Source: Bacteroidales bacterium | GTDB lineage: Bacteria; Bacteroidota; Bacteroidia; Bacteroidales; P3 | Direction: 5' to 3' | Assembly (NCBI GenBank): GCA_016283745.1 | Contig: JAEENM010000014.1 | Span: 1 to 46,414 of the forward strand | DNA length: 46,414 bases | Part shown: in pieces, positions 19,474 to 28,457 of the stretch | How the letters are laid out: the number at the start of each line of letters is the position of its first letter | Numbering within the stretch: the first letter of the stretch is position 1 | The notes under the pieces: model-generated | Database searches by the model: none | What the model saw: only the letters and a program-made list of their open reading frames with translations | Told to the model about the DNA's origin: nothing | Made by a program: the position numbers and the translations under genes

Positions 19474-19718
19474 CATTTATAATTCTTTGGTCTTTTTAGA
19501 ACTTATTCATGAAAGACTCCGAATATGGGAGCAAGCCTGCAATAATTGTCTTTGGGTTCGATAATTGAGCAAAAAGTCGTATCTTTGCACATTGAAACTT
19601 CGTCTGAGAGTTGAAGGAACTGAAACGAAGACAAATTGTCACCAGTTTAAACTGAAAACTGACGAGGTGGAAAACCGGTAGAAACAGAAGCAAAAGAAGC
19701 GGAATAAAAAAGAAATAT

Positions 19719-19749
19719 TTTGTTTAAACTGAAAAAAGTTGTATCTTTG
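19719..19749 (+). promoter_or_regulatory. Bacteroidetes-type promoter upstream of the structured leader of the R-M operon
   Basis: TTTG (19719-19722)-N19-TATCTTTG (19742-19749). Confidence 0.75.
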
Positions 19750-19845
19750 CAAACGTAATTAGTAACAATAAAAACAGTAAAAATATAGACAGAAACAAAG
19801 TAGAATAGAATCAACATATTAACGCAAAGCGCTTTGCTTTTCAAG

Positions 19846-19958
19846 GTGTACGGAAAACTCGACACTTTCTATACTATCACTCAAGAAAGCAGAACGCTCA
19901 CGGTAATCCGTGAGCTTTCTTGTTTGTGATAGTAGGTCGTCGAGAAACCTCCGTACAC
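19846..19958 (+). ncRNA. Putative structured RNA: long multi-segment hairpin between promoter and methyltransferase gene
   Basis: Nested pairing GTGTACGG/CCGTACAC, CTCGAC/GTCGAG, TACTATCAC/GTGATAGTA, CAAGAAAG/CTTTCTTG, GCTCACGG/CCGTGAGC with TAAT apical loop. Confidence 0.6.
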
Positions 19959-20024
19959 AACAGAGAGTTTCACGGTTTTTTTTAGTGTTACATAGAAGAG
20001 CATTGGCTATGAAACACTGAAACG

Positions 20025-21878
20025 ATGAGGTATATAGGCTGTAAAGATTCTTTAATTAATACTATTCAAAATCTTTTTGAAACCAAGCATTTGAATAGAG
20101 ATGGTCTTACTTTATTTGATGCCTTTTGTGGTACTGGTTCTGTTGCATATAATTTTAAAAATTTGTTTAATCTCGTTCTAAATGACAATTTACATTTCGC
20201 AACAACGTTCGCAAGTGGACGAATTTTTGCTTCGAGATGTAATTTTAGTGCTTTAGGTTTCAACCCCTTTGAATACTTCAACAGAAACGATAATCAAGAA
20301 ACAGGTTTTTTCTCCAAAAATTACGCTCCCAAAAATTCTGGAAGAATGTATTTTTCTGACTGGAATGCGGGAAGAATAGACTATTTTCGTCATCAAATAC
20401 AAGCTTGGTACGATTCAAACAATATAAATTATGAAGAATATTGTTATCTTTTGAGTGCTTTGATGGAATCGGTTTCACACGTGGCAAATGTAGCTGGTGT
20501 TTATGGAGCATTTTTAAAAACTTGGGATCCACGAGCTATTAAAAAGATTGTATTTATACCACCAGCAGAGGCAAACCTCTTATCCTTTTTTGACAACACA
20601 CACAATGTTAGAGTAATAAATGGAAATGTTGAAGACGTCATTGAAAGCGTAAATTGTGATATTTTATATTTAGACCCACCATACACAAAAAATTCTTATT
20701 CAGTACAATATCACATCCTTGAAACATTAATTTTAAATGATAATCCGACTTTAAAAGGTGTTACAGGAGCACGTCATTATGAGAATATTTCCAACGATTG
20801 GTCTAAACCAAACAAAGTCGAGGTGCAATTTGACAAAGTCTTAGCAAAAACCCAAGCTTCTCATATTGTATTTAGCTATAGTAGCGATGGACTAATGTCC
20901 AAGGAGTATATTTTATATGCGATGAAAAGGTATTGTTTAGAAGATAGCGTTAGTTGCGATGAGGTATCCTATAAACGATATAAAAACTATAAAACCGAAG
21001 ATAAACAAGGTCATAAAGAGTATTTGTTCTATGGGCAAAAAAAACCTATTGCACAGGTAAGATATTATTGCCCTCTAAATTATATGGGTGGAAAATCCCC
21101 AATCATAGATTTTATAAAGCCTAATTTAACAGAGAAAAGAAAGTTTGTAGACTTGTTGGGAGGTGGTTTTAATGTTGGAATCAACACGGATGGTTTTGAA
21201 CAAGTAATATATAATGATATCAATTTTGCCGTTGCAAATATAATTAAAATGTTCAGAAATGCAGATACATCCACATTGCTAACATTTATAGGAAAGACAA
21301 TAAAAAAATATAACCTTGAAAAAAGCAATAAAGATGCATATTTAAAAATACGTGAAGATTACAACAGAAAATATCGTGACACGGAGTTGGGTTTTTGGTA
21401 TTTATTTGTGGTTATACTCTATGGATTCCAACAGCAACTCAGATTTAATTCAAATTATGAATTCAACAATCCTGTAGGTGAAAGTGGATTTAGCGACTCT
21501 ATAAAAGAAAAAATAGTTTCATTCTCTCGTAGAATAAAAGAGTTGAATGTAATCTTTGAAATAGGAGACTATCAGAAGATTGATCATCTAATCGATGCAG
21601 ACACACTAGTATATGCAGATCCTCCATACATCATCACACTTGGCAGCTATAATGATGGGAAAAGAGGTTTTAAGGGGTGGAATTCAGACGAAGAAGAACG
21701 TTTGTTAACATACCTTGACATTTTAGTGAACAGAGGCTGTAAAGTCGTAATATCAAATGTTTTAGAATATAAGGGCTTGCGGAATACTCAACTTTTCCAT
21801 TGGATTGAAAATCACAATGTTGTTATACAACAAACAACCTTTAGGGGAAGAAACGAAACATTAATAATATCTCTATAA
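20025..21878 (+). CDS. Fused tandem D12-class N6-adenine DNA methyltransferase
   Basis: Two complete motif sets: MRYIGCKDSLI/FDAFCGTGSV/DILYLDPPY and LNYMGGKSPIIDF/FVDLLGGGFNV/LVYADPPY in one 617-aa protein. Confidence 0.9.
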   Translation: MRYIGCKDSLINTIQNLFETKHLNRDGLTLFDAFCGTGSVAYNFKNLFNLVLNDNLHFATTFASGRIFASRCNFSALGFNPFEYFNRNDNQETGFFSKNYAPKNSGRMYFSDWNAGRIDYFRHQIQAWYDSNNINYEEYCYLLSALMESVSHVANVAGVYGAFLKTWDPRAIKKIVFIPPAEANLLSFFDNTHNVRVINGNVEDVIESVNCDILYLDPPYTKNSYSVQYHILETLILNDNPTLKGVTGARHYENISNDWSKPNKVEVQFDKVLAKTQASHIVFSYSSDGLMSKEYILYAMKRYCLEDSVSCDEVSYKRYKNYKTEDKQGHKEYLFYGQKKPIAQVRYYCPLNYMGGKSPIIDFIKPNLTEKRKFVDLLGGGFNVGINTDGFEQVIYNDINFAVANIIKMFRNADTSTLLTFIGKTIKKYNLEKSNKDAYLKIREDYNRKYRDTELGFWYLFVVILYGFQQQLRFNSNYEFNNPVGESGFSDSIKEKIVSFSRRIKELNVIFEIGDYQKIDHLIDADTLVYADPPYIITLGSYNDGKRGFKGWNSDEEERLLTYLDILVNRGCKVVISNVLEYKGLRNTQLFHWIENHNVVIQQTTFRGRNETLIISL

Positions 21879-21879
21879 T

Positions 21880-23088
21880 ATGAAACCAAAATTTACAATA
21901 TGTCGTTTGGGTGCACAAAAAAAAGCTCAAAATGTAGATGAAATAATAACAAAATCGGTATTGCAAGATATTTGCAAACGACTTACTCACCAAGAGAAAT
22001 ATGATATTGATTGGGTGGAAGAAAGAATAAATGGAAAAATGTTCACCTTTGAGACAGATAATACCAAATACTACATTACATATACACTTAATAGAGTTGG
22101 AGGTCGAAACTCTTACCTTCAAAGTGTACCAACAGCTTTTGGGATTTTTATAAATGATGCTCTTTATAACACAAAAAAATCTTTGTTCTGTTTATACTTT
22201 ACGCATCATAATGGCAATAATCAAACACGCTACCACCAATTCATATATCGGTTACTTAAATCAATTGGAGTGTGTTTTATAAACTCTGATGAAGAATTGA
22301 AAGGCTTGAATGTTCAACCTTATGATAATGTAAAAGATTTAATATCTGATAGAGAATTCAATACCATACATAATAACTATAACCAGTCTTCTTATATAAC
22401 AGATGAGGGCTCATACTATCATGTGTATGGTAAAACTTTTGGAGCAAATCAAAAGGAAACAACAATGTTGTGTCTTGCACTTTGTGGTATTTCGGATAAA
22501 CCAATTCGACTTTTTCAAATTTCCGACAATGACAGTAAGTATTTAAGCGACACAGATATTGATGCAATTAAAACTTATGCTACTAAATTTAGCAAAGTCG
22601 GAATAGAAATTCTTGATGATACATACGAATTTGAAGATGATAATGAACAAGTTCCTATTAAAACGGATCCCCAATCCAGTCTTAGAAGTCCTCGCTTTAT
22701 ACTCAATTTGTTGGAAAAAACAGGTGGTCATAAAAGTTGTTCTCTATGTCAATGCGAAATTGAAAGTATAATTCAAGGAGCTCATATTTATCCTGTTCAA
22801 GCAATTAAACAACAAACTGATTTGTCTTTTGAAGAAAGGCTTAAAATGGCTACAGACAAAAACAATGGAATATGGCTTTGTGAAAATCATCACAAACTAT
22901 TTGATAGAGGATTAATACGTTTTGAGAATGGCAAATTAAAAATTATGCCCAAACTAAATGACAATGACAAAGAATTCGTTAATACCATTTCAACTATACA
23001 GGCAATCGATCAAAATTATTTTACTTCCAAAATGGCTGAATATTTCAAAAAAAGAGATGATTTCTATCGTTCTGAAAAATACTATTAA
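21880..23088 (+). CDS. HNH endonuclease, probable cognate restriction enzyme
   Basis: C-terminal HNH/zinc motif CSLCQCEI...GAHIYPVQA...NNGIWLCENHHKLFDRGLI; starts 1 nt after the methyltransferase stop. Confidence 0.82.
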   Translation: MKPKFTICRLGAQKKAQNVDEIITKSVLQDICKRLTHQEKYDIDWVEERINGKMFTFETDNTKYYITYTLNRVGGRNSYLQSVPTAFGIFINDALYNTKKSLFCLYFTHHNGNNQTRYHQFIYRLLKSIGVCFINSDEELKGLNVQPYDNVKDLISDREFNTIHNNYNQSSYITDEGSYYHVYGKTFGANQKETTMLCLALCGISDKPIRLFQISDNDSKYLSDTDIDAIKTYATKFSKVGIEILDDTYEFEDDNEQVPIKTDPQSSLRSPRFILNLLEKTGGHKSCSLCQCEIESIIQGAHIYPVQAIKQQTDLSFEERLKMATDKNNGIWLCENHHKLFDRGLIRFENGKLKIMPKLNDNDKEFVNTISTIQAIDQNYFTSKMAEYFKKRDDFYRSEKYY

Positions 23089-23274
23089 AATATGTATTTT
23101 CTCACATAAATAATCATCCTCTTTTTCATTTCAAGACAAAAGAAAACGAAAATGAATAATTGAAAAAACAAGCCCAATAACACACGACAGGGGTATAAGG
23201 CAGTTTTTTATTGTTAGTTGTGATTGTTATGTAATTTTTAATTGGTCACCACTAAAAAACTCCTCCCCCCTCTC

Positions 23275-24537
23275 CTACCTCACAATCACCTTTTTGACAA
23301 ACTCCTTGCCTTTTGGCGTTACCACTTTCAGCGTGTAGGTGCCGCGGGTACGGCGGTTGATGGGTATCACCACCCTGCCGTCGGAAAAGAGGCTTTTGCG
23401 CAGCGCCACCCTGCCTTTGGTGTCGGCGAGGGTGCATTCCACCTGTCCTTGCGGCAGACCTTCCACCGTTATCTTCTCCCTTGCGGGATTGGGGTACACC
23501 ACAATGTCGGAGAGTCCCTCCACGGGGTGCAGCGATGTGGTGGTGTCGGGCGGAGTTACCGTGTCGGGGACGGTGTCGGCCACATAGAGGTAGTCCGTCA
23601 GGTCCAGCTTGTGGAATTTGGCGTTGGTGGTAATAATAGAACGAGAGAAATATTCGTTGGTAAGATAATACTTGTAGTCGTCGCCCAAGGCAATCCCTTC
23701 AACTTGGTGTAAAGAAAGGCCGAGGGACATTTTGCGTTTGTTGCCCGAAAAGAAATCGTTGCCCGTGTAGTCGTAAAGCAGCACCACAAAAGGCATAAGA
23801 AGGGAGCTGTATCCGCACAGCACCACCTGTTTCTTGCGTGGGTTGTATGTGGCTCCGGTAATAAGTCCGCCCACGTTCCAGCTGCTCACACGGCGTGCGG
23901 AGTAGGTGCCGGGGGTCTTGGGCAGAGCATAAATCACAGAGCCTTCGCTAACCCATTGTTTGGTAAACAGATACAGACTGTCCTCGGTGGCGATAAAGGC
24001 TTCGCAGTCGAAATCGGTGCCGTTCGACGATGAGGTGCTGAAATCCGTCTGGTCGGGGTAGGAGAACCATATCGTGTCTATCTGCGGGGTGCCTGTTAGC
24101 AGCGAGGCTTTGGAGATACGCAGTATATGCAGGTTTTGGCGTATGCCGGAGTTGTTGTTGCCGTGGTCGCCGAGGTAGATGTAAAGGCTGTCCAGGTCGC
24201 AGTCCTCCACATCCTGATGGGCGATGCCGGTGAGCACTATGCTGTCGAGGATATGTCCGTCGGTGGTGTCGATCTGGTATAACTTCTTGTCAGTGTGGTC
24301 GTTGTGGGTATAGAGCTTGCCGTCGAAATAGATAAGTCCCGAAGTGCCGTTGATACGAGTGGGCAGGTTGTTGGAGTAGTATGGCGATGCCGAGGTGGAG
24401 GCGTATGTGCAGCTGCCGTCGTTCACCGTGGCCTGCGGGTTGTAGTTGTTGGCGCGGGGGTCGGTGCATCCGCACACTTGGGCTTTGGCGTAACCGAGTG
24501 TGGCACAAAGGGTTATCAAAACAATTATTCGTTTCAT
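23275..24537 (-). CDS. T9SS type A sorting domain-containing secreted protein
   Basis: Signal peptide, CGCTDPRANNYNPQATVNDGSCTY, C-terminal VVYPNPAREKITVEG...GTYTLKVVTPKGKEFVKKVIVR. Confidence 0.85.
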   Translation of the reverse strand: MKRIIVLITLCATLGYAKAQVCGCTDPRANNYNPQATVNDGSCTYASTSASPYYSNNLPTRINGTSGLIYFDGKLYTHNDHTDKKLYQIDTTDGHILDSIVLTGIAHQDVEDCDLDSLYIYLGDHGNNNSGIRQNLHILRISKASLLTGTPQIDTIWFSYPDQTDFSTSSSNGTDFDCEAFIATEDSLYLFTKQWVSEGSVIYALPKTPGTYSARRVSSWNVGGLITGATYNPRKKQVVLCGYSSLLMPFVVLLYDYTGNDFFSGNKRKMSLGLSLHQVEGIALGDDYKYYLTNEYFSRSIITTNAKFHKLDLTDYLYVADTVPDTVTPPDTTTSLHPVEGLSDIVVYPNPAREKITVEGLPQGQVECTLADTKGRVALRKSLFSDGRVVIPINRRTRGTYTLKVVTPKGKEFVKKVIVR

Positions 24538-24568
24538 ATCTTTATTGTTTTTTATAAACTTTCAATTT

Positions 24569-26185
24569 TCAACTTTCAATTTTCACTTTTCTTAGGTCTA
24601 GGGCGTTCATGGCGTTGCTGCGGAGGCCTTTCACGTTTTTGTGGGTGAAATGCAGAATTTGGTCGTAGTACAGCACCACCACGGGGGCTTCGTCGATGAC
24701 TATGGCGTTCATACGTTTGTACAGCTCAGCGCGCACCGAATCGTTGGTCTCGGCTTTCGACTGCAGGTACAGTCTGTCGAACTCCTTGCTGCTGAAATGC
24801 GTGTAGTTGGGGCCCTGCGGACAGAAATTCTTGCTGTAGAACAGCGAGAGGTAGTTCTCCGCGTCGGGGTAGTCGGCAATCCACGAGCCACGGAACCACT
24901 GCACCTTCGACTGGGCTATCTGTTCGCGCAAAGCTCCCGGAGGATTCACGTCGATTTCGGTCTTGATGCCCGCCAGTCCCAGCTGCTGCTGCACGTACTT
25001 GCACAAATCGAGGTACGACGAAGTAGTTGACAATGTGAGCGTTGGCAGTCCTTTGCCGTTGGGGTAACCCGCTTCGGCAAGCAGACGTTTGGCTCTAGGC
25101 AGGTCGTACTCGTAGCCGGCAGTGGTGTCGAAACCCGGCAGTCCGGCGGGGATAAAGCCGTAGCAGCCCGGAAGTCCCACGTTGTTACGCAGATATTTCA
25201 TCATCTTGCGTCGGTCGAAAGCGCAGTTGATGGCCTGACGCACGCGTTTGTCCTTCAGCACGTTGCTGTTTTTCTCCATCTGGAAACCGAGATATTCGGT
25301 GTTGAGGAACGGCAGCGACACCATGTCGATACTTTCGGCGTATTTCTCGCGCAGCTGTCCGGTACGCGTAAGCAGCTCGTCTTTGTAGCTGGCGTCGAGG
25401 GAGTTCATAAAATCAAGGTTGCCTTTCACAAACTCCAGAAACACAGTCTGTTTGTCGACGATAAAGGTGACGGCAATAGCGTCGAGGTAGGGCAGACGGT
25501 TGCCCTCGTCGTCACGTTCGAAATAGTTGGGATTGCGTTGTAGGACGAGTTTTACGCCCTCTTTCCATTTCTGGAAACGGAAGGGACCCGTGCCCACGGG
25601 ATTCTGGCGGAAGTCGGCGCCGTAGTGTTCCACCGCTTCGTGCGGAACCACCGAGCAGTAGGGCATTCCCATCATTCCGAGGAAGGGTGCGAAAGGCTGT
25701 TTCAGTGTTACCACGAAAGTGGTGTCGTTGGGGGCGGAAAAGGCGTAGTTGCCGTCGGTAACGGCCACATTGTCGAAAATCCAGCGTCCCGGCGAGGCCA
25801 CTTTCTCGTCAACGATGCGGTTGAAACTGTAAACGAAATCGGAGGCCACCACCTTGCGACGGCCGTCGGCAAAACAGGCGTTGCGATGGAAAAACACGTC
25901 TCTGCGGAGGATGAAGGTGTAGGTGAGGCCGTCGTCGGAAATCTCCCACCGTTTGGCTATGGCTGGCTGCACGGTGAGGTCGGTGTCGAGCTGTATCAGG
26001 CCGTTGAAGAGCTGCTGCGAGGCCCAAATCATGGCCTGGTCCTTGGCAAAAGCGGGGTCGAGAGAGGCTATGCCCGCCGACTCGTTGTAACGGAAAATCT
26101 GCTTGTCGCTGTTGCGGTCGGAAGTGCCGCAGGCAACGAAAATGGCAGCCGCCAAAAGCAATGTTATGTGTTTAATTCGCAGCAC
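24569..26185 (-). CDS. ABC transporter substrate-binding protein, peptide/nickel type (SBP_bac_5)
   Basis: Lipobox FVACGTS; SLDPAFAKDQAMIWASQQLFNGLIQLD; YTFILRRDVFFHRN; VGTGPFRFQKWKEG. Confidence 0.92.
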   Translation of the reverse strand: MLRIKHITLLLAAAIFVACGTSDRNSDKQIFRYNESAGIASLDPAFAKDQAMIWASQQLFNGLIQLDTDLTVQPAIAKRWEISDDGLTYTFILRRDVFFHRNACFADGRRKVVASDFVYSFNRIVDEKVASPGRWIFDNVAVTDGNYAFSAPNDTTFVVTLKQPFAPFLGMMGMPYCSVVPHEAVEHYGADFRQNPVGTGPFRFQKWKEGVKLVLQRNPNYFERDDEGNRLPYLDAIAVTFIVDKQTVFLEFVKGNLDFMNSLDASYKDELLTRTGQLREKYAESIDMVSLPFLNTEYLGFQMEKNSNVLKDKRVRQAINCAFDRRKMMKYLRNNVGLPGCYGFIPAGLPGFDTTAGYEYDLPRAKRLLAEAGYPNGKGLPTLTLSTTSSYLDLCKYVQQQLGLAGIKTEIDVNPPGALREQIAQSKVQWFRGSWIADYPDAENYLSLFYSKNFCPQGPNYTHFSSKEFDRLYLQSKAETNDSVRAELYKRMNAIVIDEAPVVVLYYDQILHFTHKNVKGLRSNAMNALDLRKVKIES

Positions 26186-26186
26186 G

Positions 26187-27449
26187 TCAGACTTTTATAA
26201 GTTTTTTCGCCATCTTGATGGCTTGAGCCATAATCTCCTCCTCGCCCTCCACATGGTGGTTGCGCATCAGTATCTTGCCGTCGCAGAAAAGGGTGTCTAT
26301 CACGCTGCTGTCAGCGGCGTAGATCCAGTTGCTGAGGGTGTTGTGGTTGGGGGTGAAGGCAGGTGTGTTGAGGTTGACCAGAACGAAGTCGGCCAGACAG
26401 CCTTCGGCCACACGTCCCATATTGAGTCCCAGCACTTTGGCGCCGTTTACAGTGGCAATGGCGAGGGATTCGGAGGTGGGCATCACGGTAGGCTCCTTGG
26501 TGCGGCCTTTCTGTATGAAACTGGCCATCTTCACCGCCTCGCGCATGTCGAGGTTGTTCGACGAGGAGCAGCCGTCGGTGCCGAGGGTTACGTTGACGCC
26601 GGCTTTCACCAGTTCGGGATAGCGGAAATTGAGTCCCGAGCCGAGTTTGAGGTTGGAGTTGGGATTGTGGGTGACGGTGGCGCCGGTGTCGGCAAGGATT
26701 TTTATGTCGTCGTCGGTAAGATATACGCAGTGCGCAAGGGTGGAGCGCTCATCCAAAGCATTCCATTTGTGGAGGTGCTGCACGGGGGTGAGTCCGAAAT
26801 CGCGGAGGGTGTTGTCCACCTCGCCCTGAGTCTCGGCTACATGGGTGTGCATCAGCAGGTTACGCTCTTTGGCGTAGGCTTTTATATATTGGTACGATGC
26901 ACCCGAAACGGTGTAAGGAGCGTGGGGGGATAGGGCGAACTGCACGTGGTCGTCGGCAAGGGCGAGGGTTTGTTCGAACTGCTCAAGCTCTTTTTTAACG
27001 TTGGGCAGGTTGTCGGAGTTGCAGCCGTCGAAAAGGGTGAGGCCCAGCACAGCGCGTATTCCCATATCTTTCACAGCCTTAGCCTCTTGCGGCAGAAAGA
27101 AATACATATCGCTGAAACAGGTGGTGCCCGTTTTTATCATCTCGAGGCAACCCAGTTTGGTGCCCCAGTAGATAATTTCCTCGTCGAGGTTTTTCTCGTT
27201 GGGCCATATTTTGGTATTGAGCCATTCCTGCAGGGGCAGGTCGTCGCCGTAGCCGCGGAAAAGCGTCATGGGGATATGGGTGTGCATGTTCACGAAAGTG
27301 GGCAGCGCGGCCATACCTTCGGCGTTTATCACCTCGCAGTCGGCGGACGGAGTCTCAATGCCGGCGGCGATTTTGGCAATACGGTTGCCTTCCACAAGGA
27401 TGTCGGTCTTTTGGTCGTCCAGAAGTACGTTTTTGATAAGTATGCTCAT
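26187..27449 (-). CDS. mtaD: Amidohydrolase, MTA/SAH deaminase family
   Basis: VNMHTHIPMTLFRGYGDDLPLQEWL, MHTHVAETQGEV, LGTDGCSSSNNLDM; start at MSILIKNVLL. Confidence 0.85.
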   Translation of the reverse strand: MSILIKNVLLDDQKTDILVEGNRIAKIAAGIETPSADCEVINAEGMAALPTFVNMHTHIPMTLFRGYGDDLPLQEWLNTKIWPNEKNLDEEIIYWGTKLGCLEMIKTGTTCFSDMYFFLPQEAKAVKDMGIRAVLGLTLFDGCNSDNLPNVKKELEQFEQTLALADDHVQFALSPHAPYTVSGASYQYIKAYAKERNLLMHTHVAETQGEVDNTLRDFGLTPVQHLHKWNALDERSTLAHCVYLTDDDIKILADTGATVTHNPNSNLKLGSGLNFRYPELVKAGVNVTLGTDGCSSSNNLDMREAVKMASFIQKGRTKEPTVMPTSESLAIATVNGAKVLGLNMGRVAEGCLADFVLVNLNTPAFTPNHNTLSNWIYAADSSVIDTLFCDGKILMRNHHVEGEEEIMAQAIKMAKKLIKV

Positions 27450-27710
27450 TGTTTTCAATGTTTTAATGGTGTGAAAAAGTTTTGCAAATATACGAAAAAA
27501 AAACGGGATTGGGGGATGTTCGTTTTCTCTTGGTGCAAAAACCGCAAATTGCAAAACATTATTCCTTGATTAACAATAATTTATGACGGTTCACCAGTTG
27601 GTGGACCACAGATTGGTGAACTCTTGCAATCATATTCTGTAAATCCTTTGTGGAATATTTTGCCAAATGATATATTTTTCGTAATTTTGCAGTTACAAAA
27701 CCGCCAAAAC

Positions 27711-28298
27711 ATGAATCATAAAACCACTATAGAAATGATTATTTATGCTTTAGTTCTTGCAGGAATTATTATTATTACTGTTTGTCTTGCCCGATGCGGG
27801 AAATTCAATGGAAAAGCGGCAGAATTAGAGGAGGTTACAATGTCTTCCGGCGAGCGTGTGATTCGTGTGTATGATATGGATATTAACCAATTGACAACTG
27901 CCTTGAGGGACTTTGCCCAAATGTATGGTGAAGATTGGGCACAAAACGCTACTGTCACAAAGAAAGACGATTGCTTTAGTCTGACTCTCATCCCTACCAT
28001 CAACTATTACCACTTCTGTTTATGGGTTAATTATCTTGTGTATTCCGATAAAAACCAACTGTTCAAAGTACGTGGCTGGTATCCTTTTGGCGAGGTTAAA
28101 CTTAACAACGAAGTGCAGCCTTTCAGCAACCAAACTGTGATGATATACGTGGACAAAGATGATGATGAATACGACAATGTAAGTTTCGTTACCCCCGACG
28201 GGAATTATTATTTTCAGCCTTTCGCAAGCAACTACAGTTTCAAAGCTGTAAAAAAAGGAAGCGAAGATTATGTGCCACTACCGGAGAAAGATGAATAA
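27711..28298 (+). CDS. Hypothetical membrane-anchored protein
   Basis: N-terminal TM helix; -7-like TAATTTTG upstream; no family recognised. Confidence 0.65.
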   Translation: MNHKTTIEMIIYALVLAGIIIITVCLARCGKFNGKAAELEEVTMSSGERVIRVYDMDINQLTTALRDFAQMYGEDWAQNATVTKKDDCFSLTLIPTINYYHFCLWVNYLVYSDKNQLFKVRGWYPFGEVKLNNEVQPFSNQTVMIYVDKDDDEYDNVSFVTPDGNYYFQPFASNYSFKAVKKGSEDYVPLPEKDE

Positions 28299-28457
28299 CA
28301 ATGTTTAAGTGCGGGTGCTTCCCCTTTCTGTTTTTATTCGCTTGTCCTTGCGAAAACAACATTTTTCCTTGCCAAATCTCATCTTTTTTCTATACATTTG
28401 GCAAAAAAGTCATAAATTTGCACTTTAATGTTTAACAAAAACGACACCATTCATACA

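Noticed and set aside
19755-19983. Retron msr-msd locus
   Set aside because: A long hairpin is present but there is no reverse transcriptase ORF in the window; pairing alone is insufficient.
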